Of a DNA stretch of 64,000 nt, positions 20,373 to 32,733 are shown piece after piece. Source of the DNA: Dromiciops gliroides (lineage: Eukaryota; Chordata; Mammalia; Microbiotheria; Microbiotheriidae); assembly GCF_019393635.1 (NCBI RefSeq), contig NC_057861.1, positions 544,952,711 to 545,016,710 on the forward strand, in the 5' to 3' direction. Each line of letters begins with the position of its first letter. Position 1 is the first letter of the stretch. The notes beneath the pieces are model-generated. The model did no database searches and was not told the DNA's origin. It was given only the letters and a program-made list of their open reading frames with translations. The position numbers were made by a program, and so were the translations under genes.

Positions 20373-21814
20373 GTGAGTGGAGTGGGGATTTTAAGGGATG
20401 TTTATTCATCCTGCCCTATGACCCTTAATTCTATACCACTGGGTTTAGAAAATTTTTCTTGTGGCCTTGTTCTAAACTGGCCACGGCATTGGAACCTTCC
20501 TGACTGGCTTTGTTTGATTGTTCCTGAAGAGCTGTGATTTCTGTGATTTGTTGTTGTCTTTTGGACTTGGGTTTTTAGATCCCTGGTAGATAGCCAGGTT
20601 TCATTGGATCTTGCCACAAAAGCTGCAGGAATAGATTGAAAATTAATTGTTCTTTTAAAGTTTCCATTCTGAGGTGGCCAACCCACATTATGTTGGTGCT
20701 ATTAGCACAAGGTGAAATTGTTGGAGGTGACGCAAATATTTTAATTGTGTGATATTTGTGAACCATCCTTTTAATCAGGATCTTTTGAATTAGATTTAAA
20801 TCTAGGCCAAGCAACAGATTGCCATTGAAGGAAAACTCTCATTGGAGGTGGAGAAAAGAAAGGGGAGAGAGGGGGACTATGTTAACATGATAAAAAATGG
20901 ATGCCTCACTTCTGAGTTCCTGAAAGAAATCACATGTCTTTAGGGCACTGAAGATGAAATTTTTAAAAATCTTCCTTGAATGGTACAGTACCTGCTTTTG
21001 CTGCCCAAGTTTTTTTTGTTTGTTTGTTTTCATGCAGCCTTTATGGCATTAGGGACCTAGCTGGCATATTAAGTTTAGCTGGGGAGATTTCATGCTTGTT
21101 GATCAGAGAAGCATATTTATTTATTTATTTGTTTGTTTGTTTATTTTGGGGGCAGGACAATGAGGGTTAAGTGACTTGCCCAAGGTCACACAGCTTGTAA
21201 GTGTCAAGTGTCTGAGTCCAGATTTGAACTCAGGTCCTTATGAATCCAGGGCTGGTGCTTTATACACTACACCACCTAGCTGCCCCTATTTTCAGTAGTA
21301 AGAAAGGGGGGGGGGTGGGAGAATACTATGAGATATTGTATACTTGGCTACCTGACCTTGGGAATAGTGTCAGAGAAATAGAGGTTTTTAGTTTATCTGA
21401 GGTCCCTACACTCAGAATGGAAAGAACCAGGCTGGATGGATGATGCGAACTCCATTTTGTTTAGAAAAGCTCCAGGGATCAAGGTTCTTTAAAATTGCAA
21501 ACCATTTGCATGATTTTACTTAAGGAGTTAGAGGGTTCAGCAATCTTGTAGAAGTGATTTACCAAGTTTATAACTGGGGTTTGGGAGGTTGGGGGTCTAG
21601 GGCAGCATTGATGGTAAACAAATCAACTCTTCTGGAGGAAGTAGGATAGTAGTTGGCTACTCTCCAAGGCAGCAAGGTAGTAAATGGCAGCTGGCCCATA
21701 TACAGTAGCCAGCATGCCATCCTGGCACATGTGTCTTGAGGACTGCCAATCCTTGATGTAATTCATGAGGCCCAAACCTTCCAGATACACACACATACAC
21801 ACACACACACACAC

Positions 21815-21849
<35 letters not shown>

Positions 21850-24800
21850 AACATTTTTATTTATAGTTTTGTTCCAATTTTTATCCCTCTTTCTCTCCCT
21901 GAGGTGGCAAAAAATTTCAGATATATTAAAGCAAAGTTAAAATACCTTAAAGCAAAGGTATTCAAATTCAGAATCAGAGACAGTTTCCACTATTGTGCTA
22001 CTCCAAGGATTCAGAGTGGTACGAAGGTGGTCCTGCATTCTCAAAGACTGTGCCAGAATAGCATGAATTCTAAGAGGTCCTACCAATGTTCCAAGGCTTC
22101 CAGATGGACCTGGGGAGAAGCTTCATTCCCATCATCTGATGATGATTCTAGTGAAGTTTGGAGAGTCTCATGATCAGATTGACTAAAGATGGCGAATTTT
22201 TTTTAGTCCCAGGAAATCTTAAAGACTACCTATTAAATCATACAGGGGCTGCGGTCTGTGTTAGTGAATCCACTATCCGCATTGACAAAGTATTGAAGGC
22301 ATCACACGTGTGAAACACAATAATAGATTTAAAAACCAATCCATTTAGTCACATCTCAGATTGAGAGACAATGCACAATAGACAGAGATACATTTGGCCC
22401 CAATTAGAGTTGGTTATAGAGGGAATTACTTGGGAGATTTGTGCCCAATTCTCATTAAATCAAAAAACATTTGTAAAACACCTACTATGTGCCACGCACT
22501 ATGCTAGGCACTGGGTATTAAAAGAAGCAATCTCTACTTTCAAAGAGCTTTTATTCTAACAGGGGAAATGAGCTGTGAATATATAAATAAATAACAAATA
22601 TAATAGATGCAGATTAAATTACAAAATGGATAAAGAAGAAATCCAGGGGCAGCTGGGTGGCACAGTGGAAGGAGCACCAGCCCTGGCGTCAGGAGGACCT
22701 GAGTTCAAATCCAGCCTCAGACACTTGACACTTACTGGCTGTGTGACCCTGGGCAAGCCCCTTAGCCCCAATTGCCTCATGAAGAAGAAGAAGAAGAAGA
22801 AGAAGAAGAAGAAGAAGAAGAAGAAGAAGAAGAAGAAGAAGAAGAAGAAGAAGAAGAAGAAGAAGAAATTGAATGTTGGTGAGAAAGGAAAGACATTCTA
22901 TAGAAGATCATGCTTGAAGTAGGTCTTGAAAGAAGAGAAGGATTCTATAGAAAGAATATTCCAGAAATAAGGGAAGACCAATGCAAAGGCATGGAGAAAG
23001 GAGATAGAATATTATGTGTGAGGAAAAGAGAGGCTTAGTTGGGCTATCCTGTTGCATGCAGGAAAAGCAGTATTGGATAATAACATTCAAAAAATATGTA
23101 CTAGTGGTCAAAGGCTTTAAAAGCCAAATTAAAGAACTTATATTTGGTCCAACAGGTAATAGGGAACTATTCAGGTTTATTGAATAAGAGAGTGACACGG
23201 TCAGATATATGCTTAAGGAAAAAAACACTTTGCTATCCAGATGGGGGATGAGTTGGAGTGGGGAAGGAGTAAGGCAGGGATGAGGCCTAAACTAAGGTGA
23301 TGGTTGTGTGAAGGGGGGAGGGGGGGGGGCAGATGCGAGAGCAATTGTGGAGAAATGGCAAGATTTGGCAACTAATTAGATATGTGGGGTAAAGGAGAAA
23401 TAAGAGTTAAAAATAATTCCAAGTTTCCAAACCTGAGAGGCTGGAAGAATGGTGGTGGCTGCTTGAAATGCCTTCCCTCTTCATCTCCACCTCCTGGTCT
23501 TCCTTGACTTCCTTCAAGTTCCAAATAAAATACTGTCTTCTAAGGAAGCTTTTCCCAATTTGCCTTCTTTCTTTTAGTTATTTTCTATTTATCCTGTATA
23601 TACTTGTTTGTATTTGTTTGCTTATTGTCTCCCCCATTAGACTGTGAGCTCCTTGAGGGCAGGGACTGGGGTTTTTTTTGCCTCTTTTTGGATACCCAGA
23701 GCTTGGCACAGTACCTGGCACGTAGTAGGTACTTAATAAATGTTTATAAACCAACTTATTGAATGACCTATGGCCTCAGCAAAAATAAGGAAATTTGGAA
23801 GAAGACCGTTTTGGGGGGGGGGGCGGGAAATGAAGTGAGTTTGGTTTTTGATATGTTTGGTTTTAGATGCCTATGGGACATTTCTGGTTAAAATGTCCAA
23901 TAGACATTGATTTGGAGCTGAACCTCATAGGATAGAATAGGACTTGATAGATCTGCATATCATCTGCATAGAGATGGTAACTAGAGCCCAGGGAGCTGAT
24001 GAGGACACCAAGAGAGAGTGTAAAGAGAAGAGATAAGGGTTTGAGATAAAGCCAAAGGGAGTGCCCACAGTTGGGGGTGTGATATGGATGATGAAGGCAG
24101 CAGAGGAGACTTTGAGTAGTCAAACAGGTAGGAGAAGAAACAGGGAACATCATTGTCACAAAAACCCAGTGAGAAGAGAGTGCCTAGGCGTAGAAAGTGA
24201 TCAACAGTGTCAAATGCAATAAAGAGGTCAAAAAGGTTGAGGATTGGGAAAGACCATCAGATTGTACAATTATGGGATCATTGGTTAAAGAAGAGATAGG
24301 AAAGACACCTTTTATTATTTTGTATATGTTGGGGGGAGAAGGGGAAGGTGTCCATTATTGTGGAACATTGCACATAATGTCAGATTTCCCCCCTATGTAT
24401 TGATTGGATTTTGCTTAATTTATTTTTTCTTCTTTTTCTTTAAAAAAAATGTTTTAAGGGATCGCTTTCTGGAAGGAGGAAGGGGTAGATGATGTACAAA
24501 TAAAAGATATAAATAAAAATCTATTTTTAAAAAAGATATTGTTGAGTTTCAGTTGCATGATTAAGTTAAAAGCCAGTTTGCCAACAGATGAGGAGGAGAG
24601 GAAATGGAAGCAATGAGTATAGATAGCATTTTTCTAGAAGTTTGACTAAAAAAGGAAAGGAGAATCATAGAATAATAGCTGGAGGAGATAATTGAGTTTA
24701 CCTTTTGCCCAGCGGCATGCCAGAGGCATAAGGTTGGAAGGAATGAAATAAAAGGGGTCAGCTCCTGACCTTGCTTTAGAAACCTGGAAGGATCCACTAA

Positions 24801-27800
24801 ATTTAGGTTCTTTCTGGCAATAACTTCCATTAACCAATATGACTAAAAACTAAAAAAAGGAGATAATGCGATCTTCTAAAAGCTCTTCTAGGGAGAACTC
24901 TGAAAGAGGAAATTTAAAAATAAAAATATATGCCCGGTCAAATGTCTATAATTCCTAATAGTAATGTGTCTGTATCTTCCTCACCCTCCTCCCCTCTTTC
25001 CCCCCACCAGTCAGAGTGCTACAAACATATCCTGGTCCTTTAAAAGAATCTTTGTTCTTATTTTCTACAGTCCACCAGAAATGACTCCATACATCACATG
25101 AGCCACTCTAAGATGCGACCAGAGTTGCCACCTCTGCCTCAATCTGCCAATGAAGAACCATCTGCCCTCTACAAGGTCTGTTTGTAGAAATGCTGTTATT
25201 TTCCCCTTGAGGGTGAGATGATGTGCTGAAACCCAGAGGTTATTTTCATAATTTTGAGGTGTCAAGCTAGACCCACAGGCAATGCAGCAAGGGTTCACAC
25301 ACAGCACTAGTCACACTTGCTTACCAGTGCTATTTTCAGAAATAATGATGGTCTTCTGAACAGCTTTCTTGTCAATTCAGAAGTGACATCCATGGATATT
25401 TGTCACATGATCAAAAATTTCTATTGCATTCAATTGGATAAATATTTGTTAAATGCTTGCTATGGATAGGTTACTGTACTAGGTATTGGGTGGGAATAGA
25501 AAAACAATAAACAGTTCCTGCTCTAAAATAATTTATATTCTAATGGTGCCAACAATTCAACTCATAAATTCAACAAACATTGATTAGGCATTGGGCTGGA
25601 GACATTGCCCAATATACTTGTTCTGATATATTTAATTAAAACCAGATCTATTTGCACTAAAAAAATTGCTACAGTAATAATACCTTTATTTACATAGTTC
25701 TTGACTTCCCAAGCTCTTTCTCATCTAATTTTCCACTTTATTTACACAGTATCCTTTTGATAGGTAGGTAATTTGTCAAGGTACATAATGCTTCTGACTC
25801 CTAGTCTAGCTCTTTTCCCCCTTACCCTACTAGAAAAGATGGAGTTCATATTTCTTGTGAGCAAAATGATTCTTGCAAGAGGTGTTTAGCTTTAGTATTG
25901 AATTCATTAAGACCTGCTATGGAACTTGTTAAACAGATTGGTTTGTAGTAGAAAAAGAAAGTCAAAGAAAGCACATGAATGGTTGGAAAAAGGATAACAG
26001 ATGAACAACCAGAATATTCTCTTGTTTTCTATGATGAGTGAATGAATGAATGAACAAATGAATGAATGAATGAAAAAATATTTATTAAATGCTTTCTATG
26101 TACAAAGCCCTATGCTAATCACTAGGAATTTAAAAGATAGTTCCTGCTCTCAAGCATCTCACATACCATGTAAAGCACTATGTAATTATGTTTGTTTTTT
26201 GTGTTTTGTGTTTTTTTGTTTTTTGCGGGGCAATGGGGATTAAGTGACTTACCCAGGGTCACACAGCTAGTAAGTGTCAAGTGTCTGAGGCCGGATTTGA
26301 ACTCAGGTACTCCTGACTCCAGGACCGGTGCTTTATCCACTGCACCACCTAGCTGCCCCCAGTACTATGTAATTATGAATTGTTACAATTATGTTTCTTC
26401 TGACTTTCTCCAAATCTAGACAGTCATGTCACACAGCTTTTATCCTCCCTTGATGCAAAGGACGTCATGGACTAAGGCTGTGCCATTCAAAGACCAAATC
26501 CACTATCGTGGTCCCAGTGATTCCATTGCTAATAACTATTCCATGATGGCTCGAGACCTGAAATTGAGGGACCTGCTGAAGATCTACCAGCCTGTCACAA
26601 TCATCACCCCATTTGGAATGGAATGTCAGAAAGCAAAAATGGGTATCTTTTAGCTTTAGAATAAAATTGGATAATGTTAGTATTTTTGTTAAAGGGGACC
26701 AAGCACGGGGAAAAGGCATGAGACAGCATAGTACTGCACTCCTGTCAACAGCTGAAACTCTCCTGTTTTCTTTGACTGGTCTTATCCAGAGACTTTGCTT
26801 GTCTCACAACCTCATTTCTGACTCCTGAAAATGCTCACCAACTATCCTACCTTCTTATGAATCAATCTGAAATTATATATTGACTAGGCCACTTCCTTTT
26901 TTTTTTTTTTTTCATTTTGAACTTTGGGTCTTTCCTCCCAAGGGGTCATGGTTCTTTTGGTTTTTATTTATTTATTTATTTATTTTGCGGGGCAATGGGG
27001 GTTAAGTGACTTGCCCAGGGTCACACAGCTAGTAAGTGTCTGAGGCCAGATTTGAACTCAGGTACTCCTGAATCCAGGGCCGGTGCTTTATCTATTGCGC
27101 CACCTAGCCGCCCCCCCCCCCCCCCCCCCCCCCCCGGTTCTTTTGGTTTTTGCATTTCCCTATTACACAGATTTAGCTGCAGGTAAGTGATCTTGTGCCC
27201 CTTGATGTGTCTTCTGCCTCCAAGAAACAACAATTCCTAGAGTTGGAATTCAGAAAGTGTAGGGTTGAGATCACTTCTAGCTTCTACTAATCTAGATTTC
27301 CTCTGAAGTTTCTTCCCCAGAAAGCTTAAGTGCGAGGGTTGGGGTGAACCAAAATATGTCCTATGGATTGGAATGAAACTGGCCATGGGTTCCTCAGAGA
27401 CACCCGGATATGGTGGAAAGATTACTGGATTTGCAGTCAGAAAATATAAACTTAAATCTTGTTTATGACCTGTGTGACCTCGGGAGGCCACTTAACCTCT
27501 CTTTGCTTCAGTTTCTTCACTTGAAAATGAAGTTGGACTAGATCTCTAAGCTTACTTCTGTGTTTAACTCTATGACCCCATAACCTTCTTCCCATACCTG
27601 GAGCTATTTGCTATAAATATATTCATTGGTTTTATGGTGAGGGTTTTTTCAGGATAAATTTCTGGAAAGAAAAAAAAAACTCCTACCTAGGCAAATGCTT
27701 TTTCTAGAGGGGTAGCATAACATAGTGGATAGAGTGTTGGACTTAGAGTCAGAAACACTTGAGTTCAAATCCTCCTTCTGACACTGTGTGACCATGGGCA

Positions 27801-30800
27801 AATCACTAAGCCTCAGTTTCCTCTTCTGTGAAATGAGAGGTTTGGGCTTGATGGCCTCTAAAAATTCTTTCTATCTTTAAATCTTGGATCCCATAATTAG
27901 GTGTGTGATCTAGCATTTGCTAATTAGTGGAATTACTTCTCAAGGAGGTGTAGTAGGGAAAGAAAGGCATTTAGTCTCTCGGTATTGCCAATTCTCAAAT
28001 TATATGAGGACTTATCCAGTTGGTGGGTTATCTAGACCCTTTATTTTTCTTACTACTTTTTTTTTTTTGGCTAGTTTATTGATTAGGGGTTATTGAGAGG
28101 AGGGGAAAAACAAATTGGGATTTCAAAGCCATTTTGATGAAAGGTTAGGTAGAAGGAAACGAAATTCAAAATTCAGGCTAAATATATATATTTTATTTTG
28201 ATTATGAATTTCTAATTTCCCGATTTTCCTGTCCTCATTGATTCCTGATGATGGAGAGTTGGCTTTATTTAATTTTTAGTTGTTACAAAATGAAAAATAT
28301 ATATATACAGAGACATTTTTCAGTTGTCTAGACACATGAAATCCGATCTGTTTGCTATTTGATCCTAATGGATTTCATAATTTATCACTTTAATTTCATA
28401 ATCATTATCCTCCACTTTGTTTGCATTGGCCTTTTTGTTGGCTAGTTGTACACCTTTTAGAATGAAAAAATGTTGTTAAAAAAGCTACAACAACACCACC
28501 CTCATCCATACACACACATCAGCTAAAATTGGCCGGCTATAGAGACTAATGAGACTAATAAGATTTTTAAATGACGTGAGGAAAGCAAGCAGTTGCTCAT
28601 TTTGCTTTAGAATTCCAAACACTTCAAATATGTGGTGGAATGAAAAATGACAACAACAATATTCATTGAGCATATAAGTACTCAATACTTGCCTGCTGAA
28701 AGATACAAAAGAAATATGAGAGCCAATCCCTTCTCTCAAGTAGTTTATAAAGTTCCTAGAGAGGAAAAAAATGTCCATTTAAAATAATAAGGTAATAATA
28801 GATACAATTCAAAACAATAATGTGTATATATATACATAAACACATGTTTATATCACACACACATTATATATAATATGTTACATAAAATAATACCTATGGT
28901 ATTACATTTGTGTAAAATGTATCACATGTATATAAAATGTATTCTGTATATATGAGATTATTTTATATATATATATATGAGATTATTTGTGAGGGAAAGT
29001 ATTCATGAGCTCTAGAGTAGTAAAAGGCTCAAGGAAGAACTGGAACTTGGAGCTGGATTTTCAAAGTGTGGTTCATCAACTAACATACTCATTAAGTCCC
29101 TATGATGGGCTGGACACTATGGAGGGTGCTGGGATACAAGTACAGAGGACTGAAATAATCTCTGCTCTCAAGGTACTTCCATTCTAATGTAGGGACAATA
29201 CTTTTCTGGGTTCTCAGGGTCAGTGCCCTTGAAGTTCATGATGTTACATTTCCCTGATGTGTCTACCTTGTACCCATTGTATCTTTTGGCTCCTGATGCA
29301 GATACTGTATCAGACACTGCCACCCTCGAGTGATACTGCTACCAAGGAGACCTCCAGGTCTTCCAAACTTTGGAGGTAATACAAAGTTATAACCTGACCA
29401 ATTCCATCTTTTTCCTAAGAGATTTTCTCAGGGCAGCTAGGTGGCGCAGTGGATAGAGCACTGGCCCTGATTCAGGAGGACTTGAGTTCAAATGTGACCT
29501 CAGACACTTGACACTAGCGTTGTGACCCTGGACAAGGTCACTTAGACCCCAATTGCTGCACCTAAAAGAACAAAAACAACAACAACAAAAATTTTTCTCT
29601 TGACCATGGCTCTCTAATCACAACTAGTTTCATCAAACTGGTTGCATCATCTACTAGTTCAAATCTCTCTGGTAACATGATATTAGGAAGAAGAAGGCGA
29701 GCCATTCACTTTTGGGGGCTCTGTAATCCTCCAGCACCAAAGTTGAGCCTTCTCCATTTGACTGACTAGCTCTAAACTAGGTTGCTATTTTTATATGTAA
29801 CCCAGAGGCATGCCTTTATCTTCTGCAACCATCACATCCAGTGAAGGACTTATTTATATACAACAATATTCATACCGGGCTTACTTTTAAAAAAAAAAGC
29901 TTAGTTTTGATTAACTAAATTAATCAAGGATGTCCTGGGTCTTCTTGGATTAATTAGGATTGAGGTAGACTTTACCTTTATACAAGGAAATGTACAAAAT
30001 TTGTAGTTCTTAAAGCAAACAGAGAAATTTATATATTATCCTAGAGGCATTAGGGTAATTGAGCTTATTCAGTAAGGGAATGACATAGTCAGATATGCTT
30101 TTTGTTGACGGTGGCAAATGGGGGTTAAGTGGACTTGCCCAGGGTCACAGCAGAGAGTAAGTATCAAGTGTCTGAGGTCGAGATTTGAACTCAGATCCTC
30201 CTGAATTAGGGGCCTAGTGCTTTTATCTACTGAACACCTAGCTGGCCCCTCAGATAGGCTTTTTTTTTTCAGGGCAATGAGGGTTAAGTGACTTGCCCAG
30301 GGTCACACAGCTAGTGTCAAGTGTCTGAGACCAGATTTGAACTCAGGTCCTTCTGAATTCAGGGCTGGTGCTTGATGCCAATTCTCCACCTAGCTGCCCC
30401 CCAGATAGGCTTTTAAGAAAAACCATTTTGGCAGCAGGGTGGAGGATGAGGATGTATTGGAGTGGAGAAGGAATTGAGATTTGGCATTCCAGGGAGTGAG
30501 AAGTTAAAAAATAATGTATTAAGTTATTATCCTTAATCTTTCTGGGGAGGGTTATAGGTTTTCCCTTTTCCTTCTGCTCCAGCAAAACTTAACTGTGAGG
30601 AGGCACCTAGCTGGTGCAGTGGATAGAGTACTGGCCCTGGATTCAGGAGGACCTGAGTTCAAATCCAGCCTCACATACTTGACACTTATTAGCTGTGTGA
30701 CCCTGGGCAAGTCACTTAACCCTCATTGCCCTGCAAAAAAAAAAACAACAAACAAAAAAAGTTAACTGTGGACCTAAGGACACCAAGGGGTTAGAATTAT

Positions 30801-32702
30801 ATCCAGGTCAAAGTTCAGGATAAGGTAAGCTTTGGGAGGAGTGGAAGTTAAGATTCAGGCTCAAACTTGGAGATCGGAACAGAATAGATGGGTGTGACAG
30901 AACACTAGAGAAATGTAGCTCAGGACCTTTCAAAGGGCAATACATACAGCTCTAAATTCTCCTAAATCCAGACCTACTTCAGCCAGTATATTAGCTTTTA
31001 TTAATTGCCTACTATGTGCTGGACACTGTGGCAAACATTGGGGATGCAAGTAAAGGCAAAAACCCAATACTTCCTAAGGGCTTACAGCTTAATGGGAGAA
31101 ATAATATGCAAACAACTTTGCATAAACAAGATATATACAGGATAAACTGGGGGTACTCTCAAAGGGAAGGCACTAAGGTTAAGGAGGACTGGGAAAGGCC
31201 CTTTACAGGAAGTGAGACTTTAACTGAGACTTGAAGGAAGACAGGGAAGCCAAGAGGTGGGCATAAGGAGGGAGAGAATTCCAGGCACTAGAGATTGCAC
31301 TGAAGTATCTTTTTGAGAAACAGCATGGAGGCCAGTGGAGTAAATGGAGAAGAGTAAGGTGTAAGAAACCTGGGAAGATAGGAGGGGGCCAGGTTATGAA
31401 AAGCTAAAAAAAAGATCATACCAAGGATTTTATATAACCTGATCCAGGCAGTAATGCAAAGCCACTGGAGTTTATTGAATGAGAGAGAATTGGGCTGGGG
31501 GGGGATCAGGGAGGGCTATTAGTGACGATAAGTCGGACCTGAACTTTAAAGAAGACCATTTGATAGGCTAAATAGAGAATGGATTGAGTGATTAGTTTGT
31601 TCATTATAATCTTATTTATAGAACATTTTGTGCTTTCCCAATTTATAATATACATATCACCTGATTCCATCAACAGCCTGATGAGGTAGTCATGGCAGGC
31701 ATTGTTGTCCCTGGGTTACAGAACAGGAAACTGTGTTCCAGGGAAGTTGGGTAACGTGTATAGCCAGTAAAAGGGTGAATTGCACTAGAACTCACTTCTG
31801 CTGACTCTGAGTTTTGGCTCTCTTTCCACAGGGCACACATCCTTCTAGTTAATCCCAAATACCCTGTCTATCCTCCTAGACAGACCCTGGACATGATCTC
31901 ACATTGTGCTTTTTTTCTTGGGATTTTTTTTCTCCTGACTTGTGCTTTCATTGTTTGTTGTATGAAGCTCCCACTCCCTTTAGTGGAGCATATCAGCACT
32001 AAGTTAAGTGGATTATCCAGGTTTATTCAGTAGGTATCAGAGGATAGGTATGATAGCTGTAATCTCATTGGTAAAAGGAAGTCTGGAGATGAGGACACTT
32101 TCTCTATCCTTGTAGGCTATTATTTTATCCACAACTTAAGAGTTGCCTCTATCCAAGAAAATTCCAAAGGACTCATGATGAAAAATGCTAACTACCTCCA
32201 GAGAAAGAACTCATGGCATCTGAATACAGATCAAATCATATTGTTTCTTTTTGTTGTTGTTGTTGTTCTAGTTTTCTTCCACAAAATGACTAATATGGAA
32301 ATGTTTTACCTGATTTCACATGTATAACCTATATCAGATTGCTTACAGTCTCAGGGATGGGGGAGGCGAGTGAGGGAAGGATAGAATTTGGAACTCAAAA
32401 CTTTAAAAAAATGAATGTTAAAAATTGTTTCTACATTTAATTGAGGGTGAAAAGAAAATATTTTTTTTTACAAAGCACATGACATCAAAAATAGATTTGC
32501 CTTGAGCATTGAGAAGCTAATTGACTTACCAAGGCACCCAGCCAGGAATGTATCTCATCTTGATACATTCTTCCTGACTCCCAGGACAGCTCTCTGTGTT
32601 CATTCTGTCTTTTTTTCCTCTTTCTTTCTTTCCTTCCTTTCTTTCTTTCTTTTTTCCTTCTTTCTTTCTTTCTTTCTTCTTTCTTTCTTCTTGTCTTTCT
32701 TC

Positions 32703-32733
<31 letters not shown>

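Larger units (their letters stand above)
20373..25070 (+). other. DNAH3: DNAH3 intron 1 (proposed)
   Basis: The first 450 bp after the donor (to about 20840) are unique-looking with no repeat text. The rest is L2, SINE and microsatellite as listed. Confidence 0.45.

Noticed and set aside
22626..22922. 98-codon frame with a long poly-lysine run
   Set aside because: SINE sequence plus (GAA)n read in one frame.
23863..24159. 98-codon minus-strand frame containing YADD as a possible gene
   Set aside because: It is the L2 reverse-transcriptase fragment. The flanking L2 is decayed and there are no splice signals.
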